Source: Streptomyces sp. DH5 (GTDB lineage: Bacteria; Actinomycetota; Actinomycetes; Streptomycetales; Streptomycetaceae). Taken from it: a stretch of 64,000 bases of DNA. Below the pieces are notes generated by a model. That model did not search any database. It was not told where the DNA came from and was given only the letters and a program-made list of their open reading frames with translations. Below, in pieces: positions 7,829-17,087 of the stretch. The position numbers were made by a program, and so were the translations under genes. The DNA lies in contig NZ_JAHWGP010000029.1 in assembly GCF_020873915.1 (NCBI RefSeq), positions 36,627 to 100,626 on the forward strand. Reading direction: 5' to 3'. Each line of letters begins with the position of its first letter. The stretch's first letter is position 1.

Positions 7829-8889
7829 GACCGGCCTCCCAGGCGCTCGCTCATCGGGTTCGGTTTCGAGCCGTAGATCTCGGCGGTCCCGAAGGACAGC
7901 AGTGCGGGCCCGGCGGCCGCCAGGGCCTGCGGCCTGACCTCGATCGCGTTCGGGCGCTCGGGACCGTAGGAGAAGGTGGTGCGGGCGCCGTTCACCCGTG
8001 CGTACTTCGACTGGAAGGCCCGGTCACTGACGACCGGCAGCCACAGCGCGCCGTCGGGGCCGCGCGTCAGGGCCTCGGTGGAGGTGTCGCCCAGGGGTGG
8101 GTACGTGGTGCGCCAGGTGGAGCCGTTGCCGGTCGTCAGGTACGTACGGGCCACGCCGTCGGTGTACCGGCTGCCGCCGATCGTGACCCGGCCGGACGGT
8201 TCGGGCAGGATCGTGTGCACGTTGCTGTCCGGCGGCAGCGGCACCCCGGCGTCCCGCCACGCCGTGCCGTCCCAGCGCAGGACGCCGGCCCCGGTGGTGG
8301 TGTCCGCCCGGGCCCAGACGTCGGTGGCCGTGCGCGCGGTGATCCCCATCAGGTAGTACACGCCGTCCGGGACGGACTGTTCGGTCCAGCCGGAGCCGTC
8401 GTGGTGCAGCACCTTCAGCCCGGTGTCGTCCTCGCCGACCACCCAGGCCGCGCCCGGCACCGCGGCGAAGTCCTGGTACGTCCACAGGGTCCGGGGCAGC
8501 GGGACGGTGCTCCACCCGTCCGCCGACCGGCGCAGGATCTCCCCCGCCCCGTCCCGGCCGTGGAGGATCCACACCTCGTCACCGACGAACTGCACCTTGC
8601 CGAGCCAGCCGGACTCACCGGAGCCGGGGAAGGACGTGTCCCTGCTCCACGCGGTGCCGTCCCACCGGTACAGCACGGGGCGCATGAGACCGTCGACGTC
8701 TTCGTTCCCGGTGGCCCATGCCTCCGCGGGCCCCCGGGCCGCGAGGTCGGCCACCCGCACCGGCGGCCCCGCCGCCGGCACCTCCAGCACCGACCAGTTC
8801 GTCTTCGTCGTAGCAGCGGCAGTCGGTGGCACGGCCGCCGCGGCGCAGGCGATCACCAGACACACGACGAGTGCGCGGAGTCTGTTCAC
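7825..8889 (-). CDS. Secreted WAVG-repeat protein, first gene of a coupled pair
   Basis: The protein is 354 residues from GTG 8889, chosen because it begins a clear signal peptide (VNRLRALVVCLVIACAAAAV...TAAA) and has a G8 tract just upstream. The mature part repeats blocks such as VLYRWDGTAWSRD...DEVWILHGRD, AAWVVGEDD, DVWARADT and LLSFGTAEIYG, like its downstream partner, so a beta-propeller is likely. An in-frame ATG at 9156 with an excellent Shine-Dalgarno would add 89 residues. That extension is arginine-rich and lacks a signal sequence at its start, so I did not use it. The stop overlaps the next start (ATGA). No enzymatic motif is recognised. Confidence 0.7.
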   Translation of the reverse strand: MNRLRALVVCLVIACAAAAVPPTAAATTKTNWSVLEVPAAGPPVRVADLAARGPAEAWATGNEDVDGLMRPVLYRWDGTAWSRDTSFPGSGESGWLGKVQFVGDEVWILHGRDGAGEILRRSADGWSTVPLPRTLWTYQDFAAVPGAAWVVGEDDTGLKVLHHDGSGWTEQSVPDGVYYLMGITARTATDVWARADTTTGAGVLRWDGTAWRDAGVPLPPDSNVHTILPEPSGRVTIGGSRYTDGVARTYLTTGNGSTWRTTYPPLGDTSTEALTRGPDGALWLPVVSDRAFQSKYARVNGARTTFSYGPERPNAIEVRPQALAAAGPALLSFGTAEIYGSKPNPMSERLGGRS

Positions 8890-9289
8890 GAGCCCCCCCC
8901 AGAGCGCGAAGGCCGCACACACTATTGGCATGTACCCGTCTAACAACAGGCGGCATCCGGCCATCCGCGGCCCTCCGCCGTCCCGGCGCGGTGGGCGAGC
9001 CCCGTGCCCCGGGCGCCTTCGCCCTGCACGGGGCCGCCTCCGGCCGTAATGATCAGCGGGGCGCGGTCCACCACGGGTGGCCGGAATCAGTCCCGGCGAC
9101 GGCACGTGGCCCGTGCGGCTCGGCCGGTCCGCCGTCGGCGCGGTCGGCTCGGTCATGGTGATCACCTCGTACGTCCAGCGCGCCACTCACGGGTGGGCGC
9201 ACGAAATGAGTTTCCGTACCCATGTGCCGCGCCCGGCGCGGTGATTAAGCTGCCGCCGCACGGGACGGTCACGGGAGGCGGGGGAAGGC
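8890..9289. other. Divergent intergenic region with an orphan strong start site
   Basis: The 400 bp between the secreted pair (reverse) and the kinase (forward) hold no convincing gene. On the reverse strand GAGGTGATC, a near-perfect anti-16S match, lies 3 nt before ATG 9156 (MTEPTAPTADRPSR). The reading frame runs without a stop into the downstream secreted protein, but its middle is arginine/glycine-rich and not protein-like. It may be a short leader peptide or the damaged 5' end of a gene. Confidence 0.4.
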
Positions 9290-10987
9290 ATGCGGCCGAT
9301 CGGCGGCGAGGGTGGCCCGGAGCCGCTCAGGGGAGGCGATCCCCGGGAGATCAGCGGCTATCCGTTGTACGCCCGGCTCGGTGAGGGCGGCATGGGCACG
9401 GTGTACCTGTCACGCACCCGCGGGAACCGTCCGGTCGCGCTCAAGGTCATCCGCCGGGAGTACGCCGAGGATCCGCAGTACCGCCGGCGTTTCGCACGCG
9501 AGGCGCAGGCCGCACGGAAGGTCGCCGGGTACCACCTGGTTCCGGTGCTCGACTTCGACACCGAGGCCGGGCAGCCCTGGATCGCCACCGCGTACCAGCC
9601 GGGCCTGCCCCTGGGCTCCGTCCTCGAGTCGCACGGCCCGCTCCCCCTCGCGACCGCCCTGCGGATCACCGGCTGCGTGGCACGGGCGCTGCACGCCGTG
9701 CACACCGCCGGATACGTGCACCGGGACGTCAAACCGGGCAACGTGCTGATCGGGGCGGACGGGCCCTGGCTGATCGACTTCGGCATCGCCCGTTCGGCCG
9801 ACTCCACCGACCTGACGGCCACCGGCGGTCTGGTGGGCACGCTGCGCTTCATGTCACCGGAACACGCGCGCGGCAGGGAACCCGGGCCGCCCAGCGACGT
9901 GTTCTCCCTCGGCCTGCTGGCCGCGGTGACGGCGACCGGGCGTCACCCCTACGGGGACGGTGACGGCATGGGCATCGCCGCCTCGATCGCCGCCACGGAC
10001 ACCAGTCCGCCCGTCCTCGACGACTACCCGGAACCCCTGCTCCACGTCCTGCGGGCCGCTCTCGCCGCCGACCCCGGCCGGCGGCCGGACGCGGCCGGGC
10101 TGGCGGCCCTGTGCGAGAAGGCGGCCGGGCGACCGCTGACCGATTTCGACGACTGGCTGCCGGGACCCGTCGCCCCGGCCGTGGCGTCGGTGGAGTCGGA
10201 GGTGTCCGCGCTGCTGCGGGCGCGCACGCCCGGCCCTCCCCCACCGCCGGCACCGCCTCCCGCGCCCGCCGGTTTCGGGCCGCCCCCGCTCATGCTCACG
10301 GTGCCCGGCCGCGGGGAGCCGGTGCGCCGCGGGGAGCCGGTGCGCCGCGGCCGGGCGCTGACCGCCGCCCTCACCGTTCTCGCGGTGGTGGCCGCGACCG
10401 CCGCCGCCGTCGCGTGGTGGCCGGAGGGAACGGAGGGGAGGGAGGGTGCCACGGACGGCGGCGGCGACACCCCGCCGACCGTCCGGCCGCACGACTCCCA
10501 GCAGCCGGCGGCGGGCGGCGAGCAGGGCGCGCGCCCCGTTCCCGAGGCCCCTCCGGGCTACCGGCTGCTCTTCGCCAACAAACCGTTCACCTTCGCCCCG
10601 CCTCCGGGGGACGACCAGGCCACCCACCTGGACCTCGACGTCCCCCGGTCCACCTACCTGGACCGGGGAGCCCTCCCTGGACCGGCGGAACTCGTCTACA
10701 ACTCCGACGGCTGGCTGGGCAGCATCCTCGTGGTGGTCGGAGAACGGAAGACCGTCTGCACGGAGGAACAGCAGACAGCCGTCCTGTCCCACCCGCTGCC
10801 CGCAGCCGAACTGCGCCTGGGCCGGCAGGTGCGGACCGGCACCGTCCTGTGCGCCGTGACCAGCAACGACCACGTCGCGGAGGCGGAGATCACCGAGATC
10901 GTCCCGGGTGAGGGCGCCGAGGGCCTCCCGACGTACAAGGGATACGTCACCGCCTGGAAGCCTCCCGCACCGGTCCCGCAGAGCTGA
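9290..10987 (+). CDS. Membrane-anchored Ser/Thr protein kinase (PknB type)
   Basis: The 565-residue protein starts at ATG 9290 after GGGGGAAGG. The kinase domain covers about residues 24-285, with the glycine loop LGEGGMGTVY (30-39), catalytic VALK lysine (about 52), HRDVKPGN (144-151), DFG (163-165) and the activation loop GTLRFMSPEHARG. All catalytic residues are present. A proline-rich juxtamembrane segment (310-345) with a short in-frame duplication (RGEPVRRGEPVRRG) leads to one transmembrane helix (about 356-377). An extracellular domain of about 185 residues has two cysteines and no PASTA repeats. The outer domain probably senses an unidentified signal. It may phosphorylate exopolysaccharide proteins encoded downstream, but this rests on location only. 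Confidence 0.9.
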   Translation: MRPIGGEGGPEPLRGGDPREISGYPLYARLGEGGMGTVYLSRTRGNRPVALKVIRREYAEDPQYRRRFAREAQAARKVAGYHLVPVLDFDTEAGQPWIATAYQPGLPLGSVLESHGPLPLATALRITGCVARALHAVHTAGYVHRDVKPGNVLIGADGPWLIDFGIARSADSTDLTATGGLVGTLRFMSPEHARGREPGPPSDVFSLGLLAAVTATGRHPYGDGDGMGIAASIAATDTSPPVLDDYPEPLLHVLRAALAADPGRRPDAAGLAALCEKAAGRPLTDFDDWLPGPVAPAVASVESEVSALLRARTPGPPPPPAPPPAPAGFGPPPLMLTVPGRGEPVRRGEPVRRGRALTAALTVLAVVAATAAAVAWWPEGTEGREGATDGGGDTPPTVRPHDSQQPAAGGEQGARPVPEAPPGYRLLFANKPFTFAPPPGDDQATHLDLDVPRSTYLDRGALPGPAELVYNSDGWLGSILVVVGERKTVCTEEQQTAVLSHPLPAAELRLGRQVRTGTVLCAVTSNDHVAEAEITEIVPGEGAEGLPTYKGYVTAWKPPAPVPQS

Positions 10988-11003
10988 GGCCGCCCCCCGC
11001 CCC

Positions 11004-11045
11004 CCGTCACCCGTCACCCGTCCCCCGTCACCCGTCACCCCGTCC
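11004..11045. repeat. Short CCCGTCA direct repeats after the kinase gene
   Basis: Five near-tandem copies of CCCGTCAC/CCCGTCCC lie in the 40 bp after the kinase stop. The composition is pyrimidine-rich on this strand. No hairpin terminator is evident. The array looks like a slippage-prone spacer. Confidence 0.5.
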
Positions 11046-11590
11046 CGCCTGGACGAATGGGCCGGCACGGGTGCCACGCCGGGGCGTCCGCCCCGGCTCG
11101 CGCCCGCGCCCCCTCCACCGGGCCGGAAACCGTGCGGCGCGTCATCTTCTTACGCGTGAACACAATTTGCACACAACCCCTCTTCATATCGGCTCCGCAT
11201 GGACTAGATTGACCGTGCTTCAGGTGTTCGGGCACGAGGCGACCAAAATGATCTATGGGTCCGGCGTTGCGGAATGCACGTGATCACATTCCGGCGCAGG
11301 ACGTGGGGGTGATCAATTCCGCTGGCCCGCGTACGTCTTCGGGGGCGGGGAGCAGCCGGAGTACCTAAGCGTTTTCACGCGCACCTCAAGAGTTCGGCAG
11401 GGCGGGCGGGGCGCGTCGCTGCCGCCGGGGCGGGTCGTTCACGCGGTTCCGCGGCAGCCGGCACGTCATGCGCGGAGGCGGGGGCCTCACGCGGGGAGGA
11501 ACAGCGCGGCACGGGGGGCGGGGGCCTCCCGGGGGTGGGAGGAACAGTGTTGGGCGGACACGTCGAACCACTGGGGACCTGGGGGGTTCT
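11046..11590 (+). promoter_or_regulatory. Long non-coding leader/promoter of the exopolysaccharide operon
   Basis: About 545 bp lack a credible gene, and part is unusually AT-rich for this window. A weak promoter match is TTCATA (11183-11188), a 16-bp spacer and TAGATT (11205-11210). GGAATG (11271-11276) and CATTCC (11287-11292) form a dyad around CACGTGATCA. GTGATCACATTCCG (11280) recurs as GTGATCAATTCCG (11309), 29 bp or nearly three helical turns away, which suggests cooperative operator binding. Nearer the gene, GGCGGGGGCCTC...GGAGGAACAG is repeated twice (11477-11504 and 11517-11547). I infer a regulated operon promoter with a long 5' leader; the promoter assignment is tentative. Confidence 0.4.
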
Positions 11591-13069
11591 GTGCGGCAAG
11601 GGGGATTACTCAGCCCGTTTCCGTCGACGCGCGGGCGTCCGGCGGACGGGACGATCAGCCGGCCCGCGATCGACTGGGAGCAGCGGTACCGCCGTACGGT
11701 GATCACCGGCGACACCGTGGCCACGGCCTTCGTGGTGGCGGGTATCGGCAATTTCTTCGGGGCGCGGGACGCGGCCGACTGGCACGAGAAATGGGGGATT
11801 CTCGCATTCGGCACCTGGCTGCTGGTGCTGGGGGCGCTGGCGGTGAGCCGGTCATGGGCTCCGGCCGTTCTCGGCCAGGGAGCGGAGGAATTCCGCCGGC
11901 TCGGACGCTCGCTGTTCATGGCGACCGTCGTCCTGGCGCTCGGCGGAATCGCGCTCACCTCGCGCAACATCAAATTATGGATCTTCGTGGCGATTCCCGC
12001 GATCGCGATCGTCACCATGACCGAGCGGTATCTGCTGCGCCTCTGGCTGCACAAGGAGCGCAAGGAAGGCCGGTGTCTGAGACCGGTGCTGGCCGCCGGC
12101 AGCCCGGCCACCGTGCGCGACCTGATCACCCGGACCCGCAAGTTCCCGCACCTCGGCTGGCGGGTGGACGCCGTGTGCATCACGCACGGCGCGGGGGCCG
12201 ACGGTGACCGGCTCGACGGAGTGCCGGTCGTCGGCCGCCTGACGGACGTCGCGGGTCACGTCCACCGCGACGGCTACCGCGTCGTCGCGGTCACACCGGA
12301 CCCGCACTGGTCACCCGAGCGGCTCCAGCGGCTGGCCTGGAGCCTGGAGGGCAGCGACACCGAGATGGTCGTGGCCCCCGTGCTGATGGAGGTGGCCGGT
12401 CCCCGGCTGCACATCGACGCGGTGCTCGGGATCCCGCTGCTGCGGGTCAGCATGCCGACCTTCAGCGGCGGCCGCCGCGCGGTCAAGGGGGTCGTCGACC
12501 GGCTGGGCGCGGCGCTGCTGCTGATCCTGTTCGCGCCGCTGATGGTGTGCGTCGGGCTGCTCGTGGCGACGGACAGCCGGGGCGGGGTGTTCTACCGCCA
12601 GCGGCGCGTGGGCAAGGACGGCCGCGAGTTCACCATGCTCAAGTTCCGCACCATGGTCCCCGGGGCCGACCGGGCCCGCGCCGGGCTGATCCACCGCAAC
12701 GAGGGCGCGGGGCTGCTGTTCAAGCTCCGCAGGGATCCGCGGGTGACCCGGGTCGGGACGGTGCTGCGCCGGTACTCGCTCGACGAACTGCCGCAACTGT
12801 TCAACGTGCTCACCGGTTCGATGTCCCTCGTCGGCCCGCGGCCCCCGTTGCCGGAGGAGTCCGCGGCCTACGGCCCGGACATCCGGCGGCGGCTGCTGGT
12901 CAAGCCCGGACTCACCGGCCTGTGGCAGATCAGCGGACGCAGCGACCTGTCGTGGGAGGAGACGGTCCGTCTGGACCTGCGGTACGTGGAGGACTGGTCG
13001 CTCGCCCTGGACACGGTGATCCTGTGGAAGACGCTGCGCGCGGTGCTCCACGGGCAGGGGGCCTACTGA
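11591..13069 (+). CDS. Polyprenyl-phosphate glycosyl-1-phosphate transferase (EPS initiation)
   Basis: The 492-residue membrane protein uses GTG 11591 (VRQGGLLSP...), preceded by GGGGGG; upstream in-frame codons are glycine/arginine junk. Four to five N-terminal helices (about 45-150) precede a CoA-binding-like soluble domain. A hydrophobic re-entrant segment (GAALLLILFAPLMVCVGLLV) then leads into the bacterial sugar transferase domain: YRQRRVGKDGREFTMLKFRT, DELPQLFNVLTGSMSLVGPRPP, KPGLTGLWQISGRSDLSWEE, DLRYVEDWSL. Such enzymes (WbaP/CpsE type) move a sugar-1-phosphate from a nucleotide sugar to undecaprenyl phosphate, the first membrane step of repeat-unit synthesis. It heads a 20-gene run. 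The sugar is not predictable here, although the GDP-mannose dehydrogenase next door raises the chance of non-galactose donors. Confidence 0.92.
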   Translation: MRQGGLLSPFPSTRGRPADGTISRPAIDWEQRYRRTVITGDTVATAFVVAGIGNFFGARDAADWHEKWGILAFGTWLLVLGALAVSRSWAPAVLGQGAEEFRRLGRSLFMATVVLALGGIALTSRNIKLWIFVAIPAIAIVTMTERYLLRLWLHKERKEGRCLRPVLAAGSPATVRDLITRTRKFPHLGWRVDAVCITHGAGADGDRLDGVPVVGRLTDVAGHVHRDGYRVVAVTPDPHWSPERLQRLAWSLEGSDTEMVVAPVLMEVAGPRLHIDAVLGIPLLRVSMPTFSGGRRAVKGVVDRLGAALLLILFAPLMVCVGLLVATDSRGGVFYRQRRVGKDGREFTMLKFRTMVPGADRARAGLIHRNEGAGLLFKLRRDPRVTRVGTVLRRYSLDELPQLFNVLTGSMSLVGPRPPLPEESAAYGPDIRRRLLVKPGLTGLWQISGRSDLSWEETVRLDLRYVEDWSLALDTVILWKTLRAVLHGQGAY

Positions 13070-13142
13070 TGCGGGACGGCCGAGGACCGGCCGGCGCGCG
13101 GACCGCAGGCCGTGAGGGCCTGCCTGGGGGGAGGAACGGGTC

Positions 13143-14459
13143 ATGAGAATCAGCGTGTTCGGGCTCGGCTACGTGGGCTGTGTGTCGGCCGCGTGCCTGG
13201 CCGACATGGGGCACCGGGTCGTCGGGGTGGACGTCAACCAGGTGAAGGTCGACCTGGTCAACGACGGCAAGGCCCCGGTGGTCGAGGAGCGGATCGGCGA
13301 GCTGATCGAAGGGGTCGTGCGCAGCGGGGCGTTACGCGCCACCGGCGACGTCCGCGAGGCGATCACGGACAGCGAGGTGTCGCTGGTCTGCGTGGGCACC
13401 CCCTCGGAACCCAACGGCAGCCTGTGCACCACCTATCTGGAGCGGGTCACCGAGCAGATCGGCGCGGCGCTCGCCGAGCGGGGCGGGCGGCACACCGTGG
13501 TGTTCCGCAGCACCATGCTCCCCGGCACCTGCCTCGACCTGCTGGTGCCGATCCTGGAGAAGTACGTCGGCGGCACGGCCGGCGTGGACGTCGGGGTCGC
13601 GGTCAACCCGGAGTTCCTGCGCGAGGGCACCAGCGTGCGGGACTTCTTCGACCCGCCCAAGACCGTCATCGGCGAACTCGACCCGGCCAGCGGCGACGTC
13701 GTGGCGGCGCTGTACGACGGTCTGCCCGGCGAGGTGTTCCGGGTGCCGATCCCGACGGCCGAGGCGATCAAGTACGCGGACAACGCGTTCCACGGCCTCA
13801 AGATCGGCTTCGCGAACGAGCTGGGCGCGGTGTGCCAGGCCCTGGGGGTGGACTCGCACCAGGTCATGGACGTGTTCCTGGCCGACCGCAAGCTGAACAT
13901 CAGCCCCGCCTACCTGCGCCCCGGCTTCGCCTTCGGCGGCTCCTGCCTGCCCAAGGACCTGCGCAGCCTGGTCCACGCGGCGCACCGCGCCGACGTCTCG
14001 GTGCCCATCCTCGCCCACGTGCTCCCCTCCAACTCCGACCACCTGCAACGGGCGGTGGAGCTGGTGGAGCGCACCGGCAAGCGCCGGGTGGGGATGTTCG
14101 GGCTGTCCTTCAAACCCGGCACCGACGACCTCCGCGAGAGCCCGCTCGTCGAACTGGCGGAACGGCTCTTCGGCAAGGGGTACGACCTCAGGATCCACGA
14201 CGCCAACGTGAGCCTGTCCCGGCTGCTCGGCGCGAACCGCGAGTACATCGAGACCCGGCTGCCGCACCTCGCGCAGCTCCTCGCGGACTCCGTCGAGGAG
14301 GTGCTCGAACACGCCGAGGTGTGCCTGGTCGGGACCAGGGACCCGGCCGTGCTGTCGGCGCTGCCCCGTGGTGGCGGCCCGCTGATCGTCGATCTCGTCC
14401 GCCTTCCCGACGCCGAGGCGCGCCGGACCGAACCGGGGTACGTGGGCCTTGCCTGGTGA
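13143..14459 (+). CDS. GDP-mannose 6-dehydrogenase (AlgD-like)
   Basis: The 438-residue cytosolic enzyme starts at ATG 13143 after GGGGGGAGG. The N-terminal Rossmann motif is GLGYVG (7-12). Residues corresponding to the AlgD active site are all present at the same numbers: T124 (FRST), E157 (NPEFLR), K210 and N214 (EAIKYADN), C268 and D272 (GGSCLPKD). Overall it resembles AlgD more than UDP-glucose dehydrogenase (NGKAPVVE-like region, GTDDLRESPLVELAERL, REYIETRLPHL). The family oxidises GDP-mannose to GDP-mannuronate with two NAD+. The polymer therefore probably contains mannuronic acid or a derivative. UDP-glucose specificity is the main alternative. Confidence 0.88.
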   Translation: MRISVFGLGYVGCVSAACLADMGHRVVGVDVNQVKVDLVNDGKAPVVEERIGELIEGVVRSGALRATGDVREAITDSEVSLVCVGTPSEPNGSLCTTYLERVTEQIGAALAERGGRHTVVFRSTMLPGTCLDLLVPILEKYVGGTAGVDVGVAVNPEFLREGTSVRDFFDPPKTVIGELDPASGDVVAALYDGLPGEVFRVPIPTAEAIKYADNAFHGLKIGFANELGAVCQALGVDSHQVMDVFLADRKLNISPAYLRPGFAFGGSCLPKDLRSLVHAAHRADVSVPILAHVLPSNSDHLQRAVELVERTGKRRVGMFGLSFKPGTDDLRESPLVELAERLFGKGYDLRIHDANVSLSRLLGANREYIETRLPHLAQLLADSVEEVLEHAEVCLVGTRDPAVLSALPRGGGPLIVDLVRLPDAEARRTEPGYVGLAW

Positions 14460-15723
14460 CACATCGTTCGACGACACGGCCGGTGACGGCCGGACGGACC
14501 GGCGCGCGCTGATCCTCGTGGAGAACCTGTCGGTGCCGTTCGACCGGCGGGTGTGGCAGGAGTGCACCACGCTGCGCGACGCGGGCTGGGAGGTGCACGT
14601 CATCTGCCCCCGGGGAGCCAAGCGCGACACGGAACCGGAGGCGGTGATCGACGGGGTGCGGATCCACCGCTACCCGCTGCGCGCGGCCACCGGGGGCCCG
14701 GCCGGCTATCTGCGGGAGTACGGATCGGCGCTGTGGCACACCGTGCGGCTGGCCCGGAAGGTCGGCCCGGTCGACGTCGTCCACGCCTGCAACCCGCCCG
14801 ACCTGCTGTTCCTGCCGGCGCTGTGGATGAAGCGGCACGGCGCGCGGTTCGTCTTCGACCAGCACGACCTGGTGCCCGAGCTGTACCTGTCCCGGTTCGG
14901 CCGCGGCAAGGACCTGCTGTACCGCGGCGTGTGCGCGCTGGAGCGGATGACCTACCGGGCGGCGGACGTCGTGCTCGCCACCAACGAGAGCTACCGGGAC
15001 GTCGCGGTGCGCCGCGGCGGGCGGCGGCCCGAGGACGTGTTCGTGGTGCGCAGCGCCCCGGACACCAGCCGGTTCCACCCGGTGGCTCCCGAGCCGGAGT
15101 TGAAGCGCGGCAAGCCCCATCTGCTGTGCTACCTGGGCGTGATGGGGCCGCAGGACGGCGTCGACTACGCCCTGCGAGCGCTGGCGAAGCTGCGCGACGA
15201 GGTCGGGCGGAGCGACTGGCACGCGGTGTTCGTCGGCGGCGGTGACACCTTCGACGCGATGGTGGAGCTGTCCGGGCGGCTCGGGCTCTCGGACCAGGTG
15301 GAGTTCACCGGGCGCGTCCCGGACGCCGACCTGGTGCGCTACCTGTCCACCGCGGACGTGTGCCTCTCCCCCGACCCGCACAACCCGCTCAACGACGTGT
15401 CGACCATGAACAAGGTCCTGGAGTACATGGTGATGGGCCGGCCTGTCGTCTCCTTCGACCTCCGTGAGGCGCGCGTCTCCGCCGGTGACGCCGCCCTCTA
15501 CGCGCCCGCGAACGACGAGGGGGCGTTCGCCCGGCTCGTCGCGCGGCTGCTGGACGAGCCGGAGACCCGGGCCCGGATGGGCAAGACCGGCCAGGAGCGG
15601 ATCAACGGGCCGCTGGCCTGGCGCAACTCGCAGGCGTCGCTGCTCGCCGCGTACGCCGCCGCCTGCCGTGACCGGCCTCCGGTGCGCGGCCCGCGCGGGG
15701 CAGGGAAGAGGCCGCGCCGTTGA
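14449..15723 (+). CDS. Family 4 glycosyltransferase
   Basis: This 424-residue GT-B protein begins at TTG 14449, overlapping the dehydrogenase stop by 11 bp; no other in-frame start lies before the conserved ALILVENLSVPFDRRVWQE. The donor-binding half contains LLCYLGVMGPQDGVDYALRA, VEFTGRVPDADLVRYLSTAD and NDVSTMNKVLEYMVMGRPVV, the E-x7-E-like signature of GT4. It would add a sugar to the lipid-linked repeat unit at the inner membrane face. The next gene overlaps by 4 bp (TTGA). Donor and linkage are unknown. Confidence 0.88.
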   Translation: MPGDTSFDDTAGDGRTDRRALILVENLSVPFDRRVWQECTTLRDAGWEVHVICPRGAKRDTEPEAVIDGVRIHRYPLRAATGGPAGYLREYGSALWHTVRLARKVGPVDVVHACNPPDLLFLPALWMKRHGARFVFDQHDLVPELYLSRFGRGKDLLYRGVCALERMTYRAADVVLATNESYRDVAVRRGGRRPEDVFVVRSAPDTSRFHPVAPEPELKRGKPHLLCYLGVMGPQDGVDYALRALAKLRDEVGRSDWHAVFVGGGDTFDAMVELSGRLGLSDQVEFTGRVPDADLVRYLSTADVCLSPDPHNPLNDVSTMNKVLEYMVMGRPVVSFDLREARVSAGDAALYAPANDEGAFARLVARLLDEPETRARMGKTGQERINGPLAWRNSQASLLAAYAAACRDRPPVRGPRGAGKRPRR

Positions 15724-17087
15724 GCGAGGACACGATACGCCTGGTCATGATCGGGCGGCTGATCCGCCGACGACGGCGGCTGCTCGCCGTACTGGCCGTG
15801 CTGGGCGCGCTCGTCGGCTACGGCGCCTCACTGGTGTTCCCGCCGCGGTACACGACGTCGGCGTCGGTCCTGCTGCCGGGTGCGTGGGAGGAGCGCGAAC
15901 TGCTGACCCAGGTGGAGATCGCGACCAGTTCGGTGGTGGTCGACCGCGCCGCCGCCGAGCTCGGCCGGGACGGGGTCGGGGACGGCGACCTGCGGGACCG
16001 GGTGGCCGCCAGGGCCGCCGACGGGAACATCATCGAGATCTCGGGCACCGCCGGCACCCCCGGGCGCGCGCAGCAGCTCGCGGACGAGATGGTCGAGAGT
16101 TACGTCGCCTTCGCCGCGCGGGTCGTCGGCGACACCGGCGCCCCCGAGACGGCGGCGCGGCCGGAGGAGCTCCGGCAGCTCGTGCTGCGGACCAGCCGCC
16201 GCATCACCGAACTGGCCGACGCCGCCGACCCGGGGCGGACCGTGGAGAGCGTGCAGACCCGCACCGAGCTGGCGAAGCTGCGCACCGCGCTCCAGGAGGC
16301 CGTCACCAAGCTGGACCAGTCCGACCCCGCGACGGCCCGGGCCGGCCTGGTCGTCATGGGGCCGGCCGCCCGGCCGGACGGCGAGGCACCGCCGACCAGG
16401 CTGCACCTCGTCGCCGCCGGGGCGCTGTCGTTCTTCCTCCTCGCGGTCGTCGGGCACCTCACCGCGGCCCGGACGAACCGCCGGCCGCGCACCGCACCGG
16501 AGATCGCCGCGGCGCTCGGCTCGACGCCGCTGGGGACCGTCGACGTACCCGGTGAACAGCTGGCGCACCGTCCCGGGGGGCACGGCCCGCGGGCCCGGAT
16601 CGGCCGGCTGCTCGGCACCGGCGTCCGGTGGGACGTGCCGACCCCGCGGGCGTCCGGCGACGAGGCCGGCCGCCGGCTCCGCTACCGGCGGGTGTGCGCT
16701 CGTCTCCGGGACCGGCTGCCCGCCCCCCGGCGGCTGCTGGTCCTGGTCCCCGACGGCGACGGGATCGCCCTGCGGGCCGCCGAGCGGCTCGCCGCCGAGG
16801 CCGGTGACGATCCGCGCCTGCGGGTGGTGGAGGTACCGGTGTCCCGGCCCGTGGTGCCGGACCGGGACGACGCGTCCGGCGCCGTCGTCGTGCTCGGCGC
16901 GGGCGAGTGGACCGCGGAGGAGCTCACCGGCCTCGCCGAGGCGTGCGCGGAGGCGGGGCACGAGGTCGTCGGCGTCGTCCTCGCCGGCCCGGTGCCCGCC
17001 GCCGCGGCGGGAACCGCCGGCCGTCCCCGGGACGCCGCGGTGCCTGCGCTCGCGGCGGGCGAGGCGACGACGGGGGGTCCGGCATGA
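15720..17087 (+). CDS. Wzz-like chain-length protein with degenerate C-terminal domain (first copy)
   Basis: A 455-residue protein from TTG 15720 overlaps the previous stop (TTGA). Two transmembrane helices (about 17-38 and 227-246) flank a periplasmic domain with polysaccharide co-polymerase features: FPPRYTTSASVLLPG after TM1, then a helical region ending DEAPPTRLHLVAAGALSF at TM2. The 200-residue cytoplasmic tail resembles a BY-kinase P-loop domain (RLLVLVPDGDGIALRAAERL) but has no Walker A GxxGxGKT and no tyrosine cluster. It probably controls chain length with no kinase activity. The second copy follows with an ATGA overlap. Confidence 0.78.
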   Translation: MSEDTIRLVMIGRLIRRRRRLLAVLAVLGALVGYGASLVFPPRYTTSASVLLPGAWEERELLTQVEIATSSVVVDRAAAELGRDGVGDGDLRDRVAARAADGNIIEISGTAGTPGRAQQLADEMVESYVAFAARVVGDTGAPETAARPEELRQLVLRTSRRITELADAADPGRTVESVQTRTELAKLRTALQEAVTKLDQSDPATARAGLVVMGPAARPDGEAPPTRLHLVAAGALSFFLLAVVGHLTAARTNRRPRTAPEIAAALGSTPLGTVDVPGEQLAHRPGGHGPRARIGRLLGTGVRWDVPTPRASGDEAGRRLRYRRVCARLRDRLPAPRRLLVLVPDGDGIALRAAERLAAEAGDDPRLRVVEVPVSRPVVPDRDDASGAVVVLGAGEWTAEELTGLAEACAEAGHEVVGVVLAGPVPAAAAGTAGRPRDAAVPALAAGEATTGGPA

